Shown here piece by piece: positions 24,072 to 31,939 of a stretch of 64,000 bases of DNA. Below the pieces are notes generated by a model that worked only from the letters and a program-made list of their open reading frames with translations, did not search any database and had not been told where the DNA came from. The translations under genes and the position numbers were made by a program. Source of the DNA: Rhizobium sp. L1K21 (lineage in GTDB: Bacteria; Pseudomonadota; Alphaproteobacteria; Rhizobiales; Rhizobiaceae); NCBI RefSeq assembly GCF_024055895.1, contig NZ_JAMXLE010000003.1, forward strand, positions 310,001 through 374,000, given 5' to 3'. How positions within the stretch are numbered: the stretch's first letter is position 1; each line of letters starts with the position of its first letter.

Positions 24072-24317
24072 ATGACCAGGAAAACAGCAGATATCCCAGC
24101 TGACAGAGCCGCAGACAAGAGCCCCGATAAACCGATCTATCCCGATCAAGGACGGCATCTGGAAAGCATAGAACCCGATGATGTGCCCAACAATGACGCG
24201 CGGCGCAAAGCCGCCCGCAAGGGCACCGACACCTTTCTGGTCGAAGCCGATCTTGAGGATATGGATCAGGACCATGCGGCCACCGCCGACCGGGATCAAG
24301 ACGATTTCAATCACTAG
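24072..24317 (+). CDS. small acidic hydrophilic protein
   Basis: An 81-residue, highly charged protein MTRKTADIPADRAADKSPDK ... ending DMDQDHAATADRDQDDFNH. Asp makes up about a fifth of the residues and no hydrophobic core is visible apart from a short TFLVEADLE stretch, so it is probably largely disordered. It lies behind an EcfG-type promoter and 81 bp before treZ on the same strand, so the two may be cotranscribed. No family recognised. Confidence 0.65.
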   Translation: MTRKTADIPADRAADKSPDKPIYPDQGRHLESIEPDDVPNNDARRKAARKGTDTFLVEADLEDMDQDHAATADRDQDDFNH

Positions 24318-24398
24318 AGCTCCATCTATCCGTTTTTGCCGCATTGTCCGACGCTGAAGTAAGCGCGCTTCGACCGGAAATGCTCGAGGGACCCGACT

Positions 24399-26252
24399 AT
24401 GCCGCACGATATTTCCGCGCCTGCCTCTGGAAAAGAAGCACGTCTGTTTCCAAAAAGCTGGGGAGCCGAATTCATCCGCGATGGTGCCGCACGCTTTCGC
24501 CTTTGGGCGCCGGCGCTGACGGAACTGTCGCTCGAACTGGACGGACAGGCCTACCCGATGGGCAAAATAGGCGACGGCTGGTTTGAGTTCCTGGCAGAAG
24601 GCGTTGCGGCCGATACACCCTATCTTTTCGTGTTGCCGGATGGCCAGCGTGTTCCCGATCCCGCCTCGCGCGCGCAACTGTCAGGTGCCGGCGGCCCGTC
24701 CCTATTGGTCGATCCAACGTCCTACCGCTGGGAGGCACGCGGTTGGCTGGGGCTGCCGTGGGAAGAAACCATCTTCTACGAATTGCATATCGGCACCTTT
24801 ACACAGGAAGGAACCTTCCGTTCGGCCATCGGCAAGCTCGACTACCTGAAAGACCTCGGCATAACCGCCATCGAAATTATGCCGGTGGGCCAGTTTCCCG
24901 GCGTGCGCGGATGGGGCTATGACGCTGTTCTTCCCTACGCCCCACATTCAAGCTACGGCACCCCCAACGACCTGAAGGCGTTGGTGGATGCCGCGCATGT
25001 GCGCGGTCTTTCGGTTTTTCTGGACGTCATCTACAATCATTTTGGACCCGCCGAAAATTTCCTGCCGACCTATGCCCCAGATTTCTTCGACAAAGATGTC
25101 GTGACCCCGTGGGGACAGGCGATCGACTATTCGAAAGATGCCGTGCGTCGCTTCATCTGTGAAAATGCGCTGTACTGGCTTGAAGAGTATAATTTCGATG
25201 GATTGCGGCTCGACGCAACCGAGCAGATCAGAGACGAGCATTCGCCGACGCATATCCTGCACGAGATCAGCCAGCGCGTGGAGGCCTACTTTGATCGCCC
25301 GAGACACCTGGTGGTGGAGGACCACCTCAATCGGGCCAGCCTGTTGGAAAAGACGTCCAGCCGCAAGTCGCGGCTGTACCAAGGTTCATGGAACGATGAT
25401 TTTCACCACGCTGCCCATGTGCTCGCCAGTGGTGAGACCGGCGGCAATTACGAAGGCTTCGATTTGACGCCTGTCGACAGGATCGGCACCGCGCTCGCAC
25501 AAGGCTTCGTGCGACAAGGGCAGCCTTTTCCCGCACGGAAAGAAATGCAGCATGGCGAGCCATCTGCTCATCTGCCGCCCACAGCCTTTGTGAATTTCAT
25601 TCAGAATCACGACCAGATCGGCAATCGCCCCTTTGGCGATCGTCTGAACACCTATGCCCCGGAAGACAAGGTGCGGCTCTTGACTGCAATTCTTTTCCTC
25701 GCGCCTGCTGTTCCGCTCATCTTCATGGGAGATGAAATGGGATCACGCCAGCCATTCCAATTCTTCTGTGATCTGCCATCGCTCGCTGATGCCATTGTTG
25801 AAGGGCGGTTTGGGGAATGCCAGAATTTCGGCCCGCTCCCCAAGGGAGCCGAGGCTCCGGCAGATTTGCCCAATCCCAATCATGACGAAACGTTCCTTCG
25901 CTCGAAAATCGATTGGTCGGAAGCCCAAAACCCCAAAGCTGCGAGCTTCATCGGGTTCATATCGGCACTGGCAAAATTACGAGCCGAACACATTGTACCC
26001 TACCTCACTACCCTGCTGGAAAACTGTGGTGAGCTGATCGAAGGCGACGAGGGTGCGGTGGCTGTCAACTGGACGCTGAATGGGAAAAGGTTGCAGATGA
26101 GAGCCAATTTTTCCGACAAGCCTGTCAACACGAACGCTATTGTCGGTCAGCTTATTTTCAGCCTTGGCGATTTTGTTCAGGCCGATGACATGACGGTTCT
26201 AGGGAAGGATGCCATGGTGGTCGCACTTTGTGACGCCCCCACCCTGGCGTGA
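24399..26252 (+). CDS. treZ: malto-oligosyltrehalose trehalohydrolase (TreZ)
   Basis: A 617-residue GH13 enzyme releasing trehalose from malto-oligosyltrehalose. An N-terminal carbohydrate-binding E-set domain (about 15-110, FRLWAPALTELSLEL) precedes the barrel. Conserved blocks: YELHIGTFTQEGTFRSAIGK, DVIYNHFGP, nucleophile Asp in FDGLRLDATEQI, VVEDHLNRASLL and FIQNHDQIGNR. It needs TreY (maltooligosyltrehalose synthase) as partner, which is not in this window. Trehalose is a stress protectant, which fits the EcfG-controlled surroundings. A hairpin follows the stop. Confidence 0.92.
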   Translation: MPHDISAPASGKEARLFPKSWGAEFIRDGAARFRLWAPALTELSLELDGQAYPMGKIGDGWFEFLAEGVAADTPYLFVLPDGQRVPDPASRAQLSGAGGPSLLVDPTSYRWEARGWLGLPWEETIFYELHIGTFTQEGTFRSAIGKLDYLKDLGITAIEIMPVGQFPGVRGWGYDAVLPYAPHSSYGTPNDLKALVDAAHVRGLSVFLDVIYNHFGPAENFLPTYAPDFFDKDVVTPWGQAIDYSKDAVRRFICENALYWLEEYNFDGLRLDATEQIRDEHSPTHILHEISQRVEAYFDRPRHLVVEDHLNRASLLEKTSSRKSRLYQGSWNDDFHHAAHVLASGETGGNYEGFDLTPVDRIGTALAQGFVRQGQPFPARKEMQHGEPSAHLPPTAFVNFIQNHDQIGNRPFGDRLNTYAPEDKVRLLTAILFLAPAVPLIFMGDEMGSRQPFQFFCDLPSLADAIVEGRFGECQNFGPLPKGAEAPADLPNPNHDETFLRSKIDWSEAQNPKAASFIGFISALAKLRAEHIVPYLTTLLENCGELIEGDEGAVAVNWTLNGKRLQMRANFSDKPVNTNAIVGQLIFSLGDFVQADDMTVLGKDAMVVALCDAPTLA

Positions 26253-26255
26253 TGT

Positions 26256-26277
26256 GAGGGCCGAAGCTTGGGCCCTC
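26256..26277 (+). terminator. terminator after treZ
   Basis: A 7-bp stem GAGGGCC / GGCCCTC with an 8-base loop followed by a pyrimidine-rich TTCCTCTC, between the convergent treZ and the small gene at 26309. Confidence 0.5.
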
Positions 26278-26308
26278 TTCCTCTCGCTCCCGATGAGCAG
26301 GAACGGCC

Positions 26309-26503
26309 TTAGAGAACACCTCCGGACAGGTTGCGGCCATTGATCGAGGCCGGCACGCGAACTTCACCGCGCCCCTTTTCCGAAAGCGGAACGGACGGAT
26401 AAGGCGAATCCGGCTTGCGTGTTTTTTCCATCGTCTTGGCTCGCTGAGTTTTCTTTTCGCTGTGGCGCTTTTGCGTAACGTTGGGACGCGGTTCGATTTT
26501 CAT
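26309..26503 (-). CDS. tiny basic hydrophilic protein
   Basis: A 64-residue basic protein MKIEPRPNVTQKRHSEKKTQ ... EVRVPASINGRNLSGGVL. Lys, Arg, Ser, Pro and Glu dominate, with no membrane segment; the high positive charge could allow nucleic-acid binding, but no motif supports this. GAGGAAATGTC precedes the ATG on the minus strand. It has its own EcfG-type promoter 29 bp upstream, and a MITE-like element begins 14 bp beyond that promoter. Confidence 0.65.
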   Translation of the reverse strand: MKIEPRPNVTQKRHSEKKTQRAKTMEKTRKPDSPYPSVPLSEKGRGEVRVPASINGRNLSGGVL

Positions 26504-26532
26504 GACATTTCCTCACATTTCCATGCAGACGA

Positions 26533-26557
26533 AACCGGTTTGCGCTGCAAAGGTTCC
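26533..26557 (-). promoter_or_regulatory. EcfG-type promoter for 26503 gene
   Basis: Minus strand GGAAC (26557-26553), 16-base spacer, GGTT (26536-26533), 29 bp before the start. The MITE-like element starts 14 bp upstream of the -35 box. Confidence 0.7.
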
Positions 26558-26570
26558 AGTAAAAGGCTCC

Positions 26571-26838
26571 TAGGGTCAGGACCTATTAATTTGTGGTGTT
26601 GCGTTGGATAAAATGCGTTCAGATGGCGGGAAATGGTGCAAGAGAAGGCTTATTGCCTTGTCGCAGCAGCATTTCCAACAGATGGATGCATTTTATCCAA
26701 CCCGAAGGGCGAGGCAGCTTTCCCGATTGGCTGCGTCGAAGACGCTTGAAAATACGACATATTTCCTGCGCGACTTCTCCTTGCCACTCGAAAAATCTGC
26801 TCTCGCGCAACGCCATAAATTAATAGGTCCTGACCCTA
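26571..26838. mobile_element. 268-bp MITE-like element with 33-bp inverted ends
   Basis: The ends 26571-26603 and 26806-26838 are inverted copies matching at 31 of 33 positions (outer part TAGGGTCAGGACCTATTAAT). The element is bounded by TA on each side, consistent with a TA target duplication as used by IS630/mariner-type and some IS5-group elements. Inside, GTTGGATAAAATGC (26603-26616) and its inverse (26688-26701) form a further pair of arms. A 65-codon open frame on the minus strand (26619-26816) almost fills the element but resembles no transposase I recognise. The size and lack of transposase make it non-autonomous. Confidence 0.8.
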
Positions 26839-27099
26839 ACGCTTCATCGCAGCTGCCCGTTGGGACGCTGCTTCCAGAATGGAGCGCAACTCTGCAGCCG
26901 TTTGCGCCTGTTCCGCGTAGGCTTCACCCGGCACCACGCCCGGGTCTTCCTCCTGGTCAAGCACGGCGAGGTCGCCATCGGGTGCAAACATGGCCGCATC
27001 GATCTCCTTGCCCTGCTGCATCAAGGCCGCTGCCAGTTGGATGAGAATCTCCCGATGCGCATTCAATCGCGCCTCGAGCGACTTGTGGCGGTTTTCCAT
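26836..27099 (-). CDS. small helical conserved protein, stop codon at MITE edge
   Basis: An 87-residue protein MENRHKSLEARLNAHREILI ... QAQTAAELRSILEAASQRAA, predicted as two helices with an acidic loop. AAGGAG precedes the ATG at 27099. Its stop codon TAG (26838-26836) uses the terminal TA of the MITE-like element plus the element's first G; in the inferred empty site the next base is also G, so the same TAG would be read. The insertion therefore replaced only the 3-prime untranslated part. No EcfG-type element was found for this gene. Confidence 0.68.
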   Translation of the reverse strand: MENRHKSLEARLNAHREILIQLAAALMQQGKEIDAAMFAPDGDLAVLDQEEDPGVVPGEAYAEQAQTAAELRSILEAASQRAAAMKR

Positions 27100-27140
27100 T
27101 GCTTTTCTCCTTCTTAAGGGGCAGCCCTTTCGTCCGGTCG

Positions 27141-27166
27141 GGAACAATCAGCTTCAAACTGAAGTT
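27141..27166 (+). promoter_or_regulatory. EcfG-type promoter for CDF transporter
   Basis: GGAAC (27141-27145), 17-base spacer, AGTT (27163-27166), 53 bp before the ATG at 27220. Confidence 0.5.
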
Positions 27167-27219
27167 GTTTGGCAGACGTAGCAGCGCCTTTGCCCGCATG
27201 TAACTCGAAAGGAAGAACA

Positions 27220-28143
27220 ATGCCGCATCAGCATGGTTCCGAAGATTCCAGCGACAGCAGAATCATATTTGCTCTGGTCATCAATCTTGCGCTGACGGCA
27301 GTCCAGATCGTTGCCGGCTTATTTGCTGGAAGTCTGGCCCTGGTCGCCGATGCCATGCACAATTTCAGCGATGCCATGTCGATCGGTATCACCTTTGCGG
27401 CACGCCGCATCGCACGACGACCCGCCGACGAGACCATGACCTTCGGCTATGGCCGCGCCGAGGTGGTTGCAGCGCTCATCAATTACACGACTCTGATCGT
27501 CATTGGTCTCTATCTCGTCTACGAAGCCGTGACTCGCTTCTTTGATCCGGGCGACGTGGGCGGCTGGACGATGGTCATTGTTGCCGCAGTTGCGGCGGTC
27601 ATTGACTTGGCAACCGTGTTTCTCACCTATTCCGGCTCCCGCCACAGCATGAATATCCGCTCCACATTTCTCCACAACTTGGCCGACGTATTCGGGTCTC
27701 TCGGAGTCATTGCAGGCGGCGTATTGGTGATCGTGTTCAAATGGACTGTCGCCGATCCGCTTATCACCCTGGCGATTGCGGCCTATATTCTCTGGCAGGC
27801 CTTTCGCGAAATTATCAAGCCGATCCGGCTTCTGGTCCTGGCGGTGCCGGAGGGTATCAATGGAAGAGAGGTGGTGGAGACCATAAAATCCGTGCCAGGT
27901 GTCTCCGGCTTGCATCATCTGCATCTTTGGTCAATCAACGAACATGAGCATGCTGTTGAGGCCCATATCGAGACGGATCAGAAGCACCTGCAGCGCATCG
28001 AGCAGATCAAGTCCGATCTCAGGCAAGCGTTGAAAAAGAATTTCGGCATCGAACACACGACCTTCGAATTCGAAGATCCCGCCGACACGACGTGCGAGGC
28101 ATCGAAGACGCTGATCAATCAGCGCAAACCCCTGTCGCTATGA
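27220..28143 (+). CDS. cation diffusion facilitator (Zn-type) transporter
   Basis: A 307-residue CDF antiporter that exports divalent cations, probably zinc, in exchange for protons. Six membrane spans are visible; the transport-site pairs H47-x3-D51 in span 2 (DAMHNFSDAMS) and H152-x3-D156 in span 5 (FLHNLADVFGS) are the two-histidine arrangement of zinc/cobalt members. A cytoplasmic C-terminal domain (GVSGLHHLHLWSINEHEHAVEAHI) follows. The ATG at 27220 has GAAAGGAAGAACA upstream and is preferred to an earlier in-frame codon at 27169. EcfG-type promoter upstream. Confidence 0.88.
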   Translation: MPHQHGSEDSSDSRIIFALVINLALTAVQIVAGLFAGSLALVADAMHNFSDAMSIGITFAARRIARRPADETMTFGYGRAEVVAALINYTTLIVIGLYLVYEAVTRFFDPGDVGGWTMVIVAAVAAVIDLATVFLTYSGSRHSMNIRSTFLHNLADVFGSLGVIAGGVLVIVFKWTVADPLITLAIAAYILWQAFREIIKPIRLLVLAVPEGINGREVVETIKSVPGVSGLHHLHLWSINEHEHAVEAHIETDQKHLQRIEQIKSDLRQALKKNFGIEHTTFEFEDPADTTCEASKTLINQRKPLSL

Positions 28144-28144
28144 C

Positions 28145-28804
28145 CTAGTCGGCTGGAAGTTTGTTGACCATCTCGATGGCAGCATCGTCGGAAATATGCT
28201 CGTAGTTCCTGTAAAGCCGGCGCGCTTCGCCTGACGAGGCAACCTGGTGCAGCGATACGACATCCTGAACATTTGAGGGTACGGTGTTCAGAATCTCCTC
28301 CGAGGTCACCGGCATGGCCAGTGTAATCGTACGTGGCTTGATTCTCTCCAGCGCCATCCAAACCGCCCTGAGAAGCTCAGGGGACGTTTCGCATTCACAA
28401 ACCAGAATGACATCGCGGTCAGTCAGCGTTTCAGGCGTGTGATACGGCATGTATTCACGCAGAATGCGCTCCGCATGAAGAAGAAGATTGCGTCGTTCCT
28501 CCTCGACATAGCCCGGCGGTACAAAATGTTTGACCGCTTCGTCTTCGTCCATGATGATATGCGGCTCTGCTCCGCTGACCATGAAGCCAATCTTCTTCTC
28601 CGGCTCCAACGGTGCCTTCACATCCAAAACGATCAGAAGCTCCAGCGGCAGATTCAGGTTTTTGGCCATTTCCAGCGCCATGGGAACACCAAGCGGCGGA
28701 ATTGCCGCGAGAACGGGCTCCTCGGGCATTTTCTCAGACAGCGCTGTCGTTAGCTGTTGCCCGGCATCCGACTGATTTTCAAAAACATATTTAATATCGC
28801 TCAT
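28145..28804 (-). CDS. phosphoribosyltransferase-fold protein with lost PRPP loop
   Basis: A 219-residue protein with the overall layout of type I phosphoribosyltransferases of the stress-associated kind: AAIPPLGVPMALEMAKNLNL, LELLIVLDVKAPLEPEKKIG, YVEEERRNLLLHAERILREY. The PRPP-binding loop, normally VDDG-ATGAT, is here VILVCECETSPELL, so both acidic residues and the T-G-A-T loop are absent. It is probably catalytically inactive and may serve as a binding or regulatory protein. It ends two bases from the convergent CDF gene and has an EcfG-type promoter (N17) 86 bp upstream. Confidence 0.75.
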   Translation of the reverse strand: MSDIKYVFENQSDAGQQLTTALSEKMPEEPVLAAIPPLGVPMALEMAKNLNLPLELLIVLDVKAPLEPEKKIGFMVSGAEPHIIMDEDEAVKHFVPPGYVEEERRNLLLHAERILREYMPYHTPETLTDRDVILVCECETSPELLRAVWMALERIKPRTITLAMPVTSEEILNTVPSNVQDVVSLHQVASSGEARRLYRNYEHISDDAAIEMVNKLPAD

Positions 28805-28890
28805 TTTCCTACCGCCATGACTGTCTCAGGCTGTGTTCGGCAGCCTTCCTTCGCCACCAACCCTGATCACAGGCCTGAAGATGTAGTCAC

Positions 28891-28916
28891 AACCTCGTGG
28901 GTAGGATTTTTGTTCC
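28891..28916 (-). promoter_or_regulatory. EcfG-type promoter for PRTase-like gene
   Basis: Minus strand GGAAC (28916-28912), 17-base spacer, GGTT (28894-28891), 86 bp before the start at 28804. Confidence 0.55.
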
Positions 28917-28948
28917 AAAAACCATTTAGAGTCACGACGGCAACGACA

Positions 28949-29662
28949 TTACAACTCCCCTAAGAGCCTGCGATATTCGGCCTCCGGTTTTCCATAAGTC
29001 TCACCAACCATCGCTTCGATTGCGCCACGATCGCGAATTGTAATGCGTCCGCGCTCGGCCCGGATCAACCGTTTGCCCTCCAGTATATGCAGGGCCGTTG
29101 TGATGCTGGGACGGCGGACGCCCAGGACGTGCGAGATCGCGTCATGTGTCAGTGTGATTTCGTTGCCGCCCATCCGGTCGTGGCACATCAGCAACCATCG
29201 CGCGACGCGTTCGTGCATTTGCAGGGCCACGCTGGCTAGAGCCGTGTAGGAAACCTGCGAAATGAAGGTCTGGTTATATTTGACAAGCAAATCGGCAAAG
29301 GCAGGATTTGCGGCCACAACGCGGGAAAAATCCTCCAGCCCAACCCGCCAACCTGACCCCTCAATCAGCATGAAGATTTCGTGAACGCTGATCGTTCCAC
29401 CAACAGCAGCGGATGTCGGCGAAAATCCCTCGACACCAAACATGCCGGCTTCCACCCGCTGGCTTTCGCCCATGACGGTTAAGACGGAGCCGATCCCTTC
29501 GCTTAGAAAATATACATATTCGATCACTTTGTCCGGACCAGCCATGACATACCCGTGCGGCAGTTCCACATATTCCAATACCTCCCGCAGTGCATTCAGC
29601 TCCTCCTCTGGAAGCCTGTTGAGGAGATGATTGTGTATTCTAGGCTCATGTAATGCTGGCAT
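28949..29662 (-). CDS. Crp/Fnr-family transcriptional regulator
   Basis: A 237-residue regulator with an N-terminal cyclic-nucleotide-binding-like beta barrel (about 15-130, ending LLVKYNQTFISQV) and a C-terminal winged helix (EITLTHDAISHVLGVRRPSI then TTALHILEGKRLI). No N-terminal cysteine cluster, so it is not an oxygen-sensing Fnr. The effector is unknown. The gene lies 144 bp upstream of the PRTase-like gene on the same strand, with an EcfG-type promoter in between, and diverges from the receiver gene at 29830. Confidence 0.85.
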   Translation of the reverse strand: MPALHEPRIHNHLLNRLPEEELNALREVLEYVELPHGYVMAGPDKVIEYVYFLSEGIGSVLTVMGESQRVEAGMFGVEGFSPTSAAVGGTISVHEIFMLIEGSGWRVGLEDFSRVVAANPAFADLLVKYNQTFISQVSYTALASVALQMHERVARWLLMCHDRMGGNEITLTHDAISHVLGVRRPSITTALHILEGKRLIRAERGRITIRDRGAIEAMVGETYGKPEAEYRRLLGEL

Positions 29663-29829
29663 GGAACTCGCAAAATTTGAAAGAAATCAATATTTTTGGG
29701 GTTGATCCTCCTCTGCTCAGGCGAGCAGACAAATTCCTATAGCATCCTGTTTTTATAAAACGGACGTGGGTACGCTGGCGGACAAACGAGCGGCCAAGAG
29801 GTAGTAAACGAAATGTCCGCAACCGTACG

Positions 29830-30501
29830 GTGCCGATTCATTCGTTGCTATGGAAAAGCATGTATGGGATGTTTGATAGAGAAAATGATCTAGCTCGAAC
29901 GGAATGTCCAATGACTCATCTGAAGAGTGTCGTTCGCCCGAGCGACCTTGCGATCATGCAACACGTCTATAACAGCGTCAGCAATGAGCCATGGTTTACC
30001 CAGAACCCCGTGGAGCGAGAGAAATTTGCCCGCTATACGATGCGCTTATATGAGCGTGGGCTTGTGGTCCCTCAATTGCTCGAAATCGTTTGCCGCATTT
30101 CTGCACAAAGGCGATTTCTGGACGGCGTCGAATACCCGGCATCTCTTCACCACACCCTGGTTATGGTCGTGGAAGAAGGGGATGCGATTACAAGTGACGC
30201 CAGCGATAGCCTTGCCCATTTCGGTGCCACCGTCTTTGGTCCGGTGAAATCCGTCAAACAGGCTGTCGGTGTAATCGCCCAATCAGACAAGCAGTTCGAT
30301 GCAGTGCTGATCGACATGGCTTTCGGCAAGGAAGAAGAAAACCTTTTATTCGAATGCCTCCACGAGAAGCAAATTCCATATGCCGTCTCCACAGACGGCG
30401 AACCGCACAGCATGACCTCATTTCGCAAACCAGCTTCAACCTTTTCCCAACCCGCGGATTGGGCAGCAATTGCCAGCCAATTGATGGGCGGCAAGCTTTA
30501 G
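29830..30501 (+). CDS. receiver-domain protein with N-terminal helical domain
   Basis: A 223-residue protein. Residues about 28-95 (SDLAIMQHVYNSVSNEPWFT ... ISAQRRF) form a helical domain known from small rhizobial proteins. Residues about 107-220 look like a response-regulator receiver: acidic pair in MVVEEGD, phosphoacceptor in AVLIDMAFG, STDGEP switch position and the lysine in SFRKPAST. No DNA-binding output domain. The start is uncertain: ATGs at 29830, 29860 and 29911 are all possible, and none has a strong ribosome site. Probably a single-domain phosphorelay element; no kinase gene is nearby. Confidence 0.65.
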   Translation: MPIHSLLWKSMYGMFDRENDLARTECPMTHLKSVVRPSDLAIMQHVYNSVSNEPWFTQNPVEREKFARYTMRLYERGLVVPQLLEIVCRISAQRRFLDGVEYPASLHHTLVMVVEEGDAITSDASDSLAHFGATVFGPVKSVKQAVGVIAQSDKQFDAVLIDMAFGKEEENLLFECLHEKQIPYAVSTDGEPHSMTSFRKPASTFSQPADWAAIASQLMGGKL

Positions 30502-30526
30502 GTCGCAGGTTGGATATGGCTGACGC

Positions 30527-31438
30527 CTAATCTCGCTTGGGTGCGTAGGAAACATTTGCCAAACGCCATGAATAGGCTGGATCGCCCGTCCAAAGATCTT
30601 CAAGCGGCGCGGGCTCATCGGGAAGATGGGGACCGGTGACCTGAGCTGCGATAAAGCGTCCGGTCTCGCGCAGCCTCACCTCGCTTCCTGGATGACGCTT
30701 TTCCAGCACGGATTTGAGGGCCTTCGCGTCCTTGTCTATCTTTGTGCCGCCAAGTTCCCGCGGCATTCCATCAGACAGTTCGGCGATAGCCACTCTGGCA
30801 GCACGCAGCCCATCATGGGCAATATCCAGGGCAATCAGCGCCGCAGCAACCGAATCCGCCCACCAGAAGCCGAAACCCACGCCGGATACGCCCAGAATAC
30901 CAGCCAGACCGGTCATCCAATCCGCTTTCTGCATCAGAGCATCCGTGTGCAGTACCTTGTCTCTCAAGCGCTTGGAAACCGGCTGTTTGAGCCGTCCGAT
31001 AATGACAGGTGGAATGACGGAATAGGCCAGAGCGGCCATCATCACCCATCCGATCCAGATCGTTTCGCCAAACAGCGTTATCGGTCCCAAGGTCGGGTGT
31101 TCCATGGCGATCAGCTTGGACACGGAATCGTAGAGAAGATAGGCTCCCATGAACACCAGAACACTGGCAGACGCGAGGAAGGCAAGGCTGTTGACCCGTA
31201 GAAAGCCAAAGGGAAATTTGGGTGTGGGCGGCTGGCGCTCAAAATGGACGGAAAGCAGGAATATACCGGCAGGGACCAGCCCCAGCAGGTCTTCCATCCA
31301 GGCCGACTTCATTGCCTGACTGGACCCCAATACGAAATACATCACCACCACGATGGATGTCTGCCAGGCAAGTGTCCACCATTCCAGACGGATTGCATGC
31401 TTAAGGTCGGATTGGAGGTGATCAGGAACCGGCTTCAT
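30527..31438 (-). CDS. CDF-family cation transporter with atypical metal site
   Basis: A 303-residue membrane protein of the cation efflux superfamily with about six spans. The span-2 region reads MKSAWMEDLLGLVPAGIFLL and the span-5 region DALMQKADWMTGLAG, so the usual HxxxD/DxxxD ligands of span 2 are altered while acidic residues remain in span 5. The C-terminal domain carries ALKSVLEKRHPGSEVRLRET. The substrate is therefore uncertain. The first 17 bases overlap the lipoprotein gene upstream, and both should be transcribed from the EcfG-type promoter at 31940. Confidence 0.8.
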   Translation of the reverse strand: MKPVPDHLQSDLKHAIRLEWWTLAWQTSIVVVMYFVLGSSQAMKSAWMEDLLGLVPAGIFLLSVHFERQPPTPKFPFGFLRVNSLAFLASASVLVFMGAYLLYDSVSKLIAMEHPTLGPITLFGETIWIGWVMMAALAYSVIPPVIIGRLKQPVSKRLRDKVLHTDALMQKADWMTGLAGILGVSGVGFGFWWADSVAAALIALDIAHDGLRAARVAIAELSDGMPRELGGTKIDKDAKALKSVLEKRHPGSEVRLRETGRFIAAQVTGPHLPDEPAPLEDLWTGDPAYSWRLANVSYAPKRD

Positions 31439-31889
31439 CGGCCCTCTCCTTTTTCATCTGCGCAGACAGAAACATCAGCCACCGGTTTTCGCCCAGGGCG
31501 ACTGCCGCGCGCATAACGGGTTCATCTGACGGCGGTGATTTGGCTTCGGGGGAGGCTGTGAAGGCCGCTTTTTCCTTCATCGGCGATGCCTTGGCAAACT
31601 GTCCAAATACGACGTCCAGTTCGCCCTTTTCGAGGCGGCGCAACAGCACTTCGGAACTGCCCTCTTCAAACTGCGGCCGGGCACCTGCAGCATCAGCTGC
31701 GCGCGCTGCCAGCCGACGTTCCTCAGCTTCAACACCGGGACCGGACACAATGCCGGTGCGCATGACCCCGCTGGTCTGGACCTGTTTCATGGTGCCTTCC
31801 GGGTCCGCTGGAAAATCGTCGCAGCCCGCAAGCAGCAAAAGGCAACCGCTTGCCAGCAAAACTGAATGTATTGGCTTGAGCCTTTTCAT
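31422..31889 (-). CDS. lipoprotein with truncated solute-binding-like domain
   Basis: A 155-residue lipoprotein: signal with lipobox LLLAGC (lipidated Cys23) and then a short domain beginning GTMKQVQTSGVMRTGIVSGP. Segments VMRTGIVSG and EVLLRRLEKGELDVVFGQFA look like the start and the lobe-switch strand of a family-3 periplasmic solute-binding protein, but only about half the usual length is present. It overlaps the atypical CDF transporter gene by 17 bases, suggesting a shared function in the envelope. Behind an EcfG-type promoter. Confidence 0.7.
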   Translation of the reverse strand: MKRLKPIHSVLLASGCLLLLAGCDDFPADPEGTMKQVQTSGVMRTGIVSGPGVEAEERRLAARAADAAGARPQFEEGSSEVLLRRLEKGELDVVFGQFAKASPMKEKAAFTASPEAKSPPSDEPVMRAAVALGENRWLMFLSAQMKKERADEAGS

Positions 31890-31939
31890 GGGTTCTTCCG
31901 TTGATTCCGTTCGGTTGCAGTATCAATCTCTGCTCCCAG

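Noticed and set aside
26619-26816. 65-codon frame inside the MITE-like element as a transposase fragment
   Set aside because: No DDE or helix-turn-helix pattern is visible; it may be a chance frame, so it is mentioned only within the element.
29813-29893. 26-codon open frame with AAGAGG upstream, before the receiver gene
   Set aside because: Could be a leader peptide but has no distinctive composition and no attenuator structure was seen.
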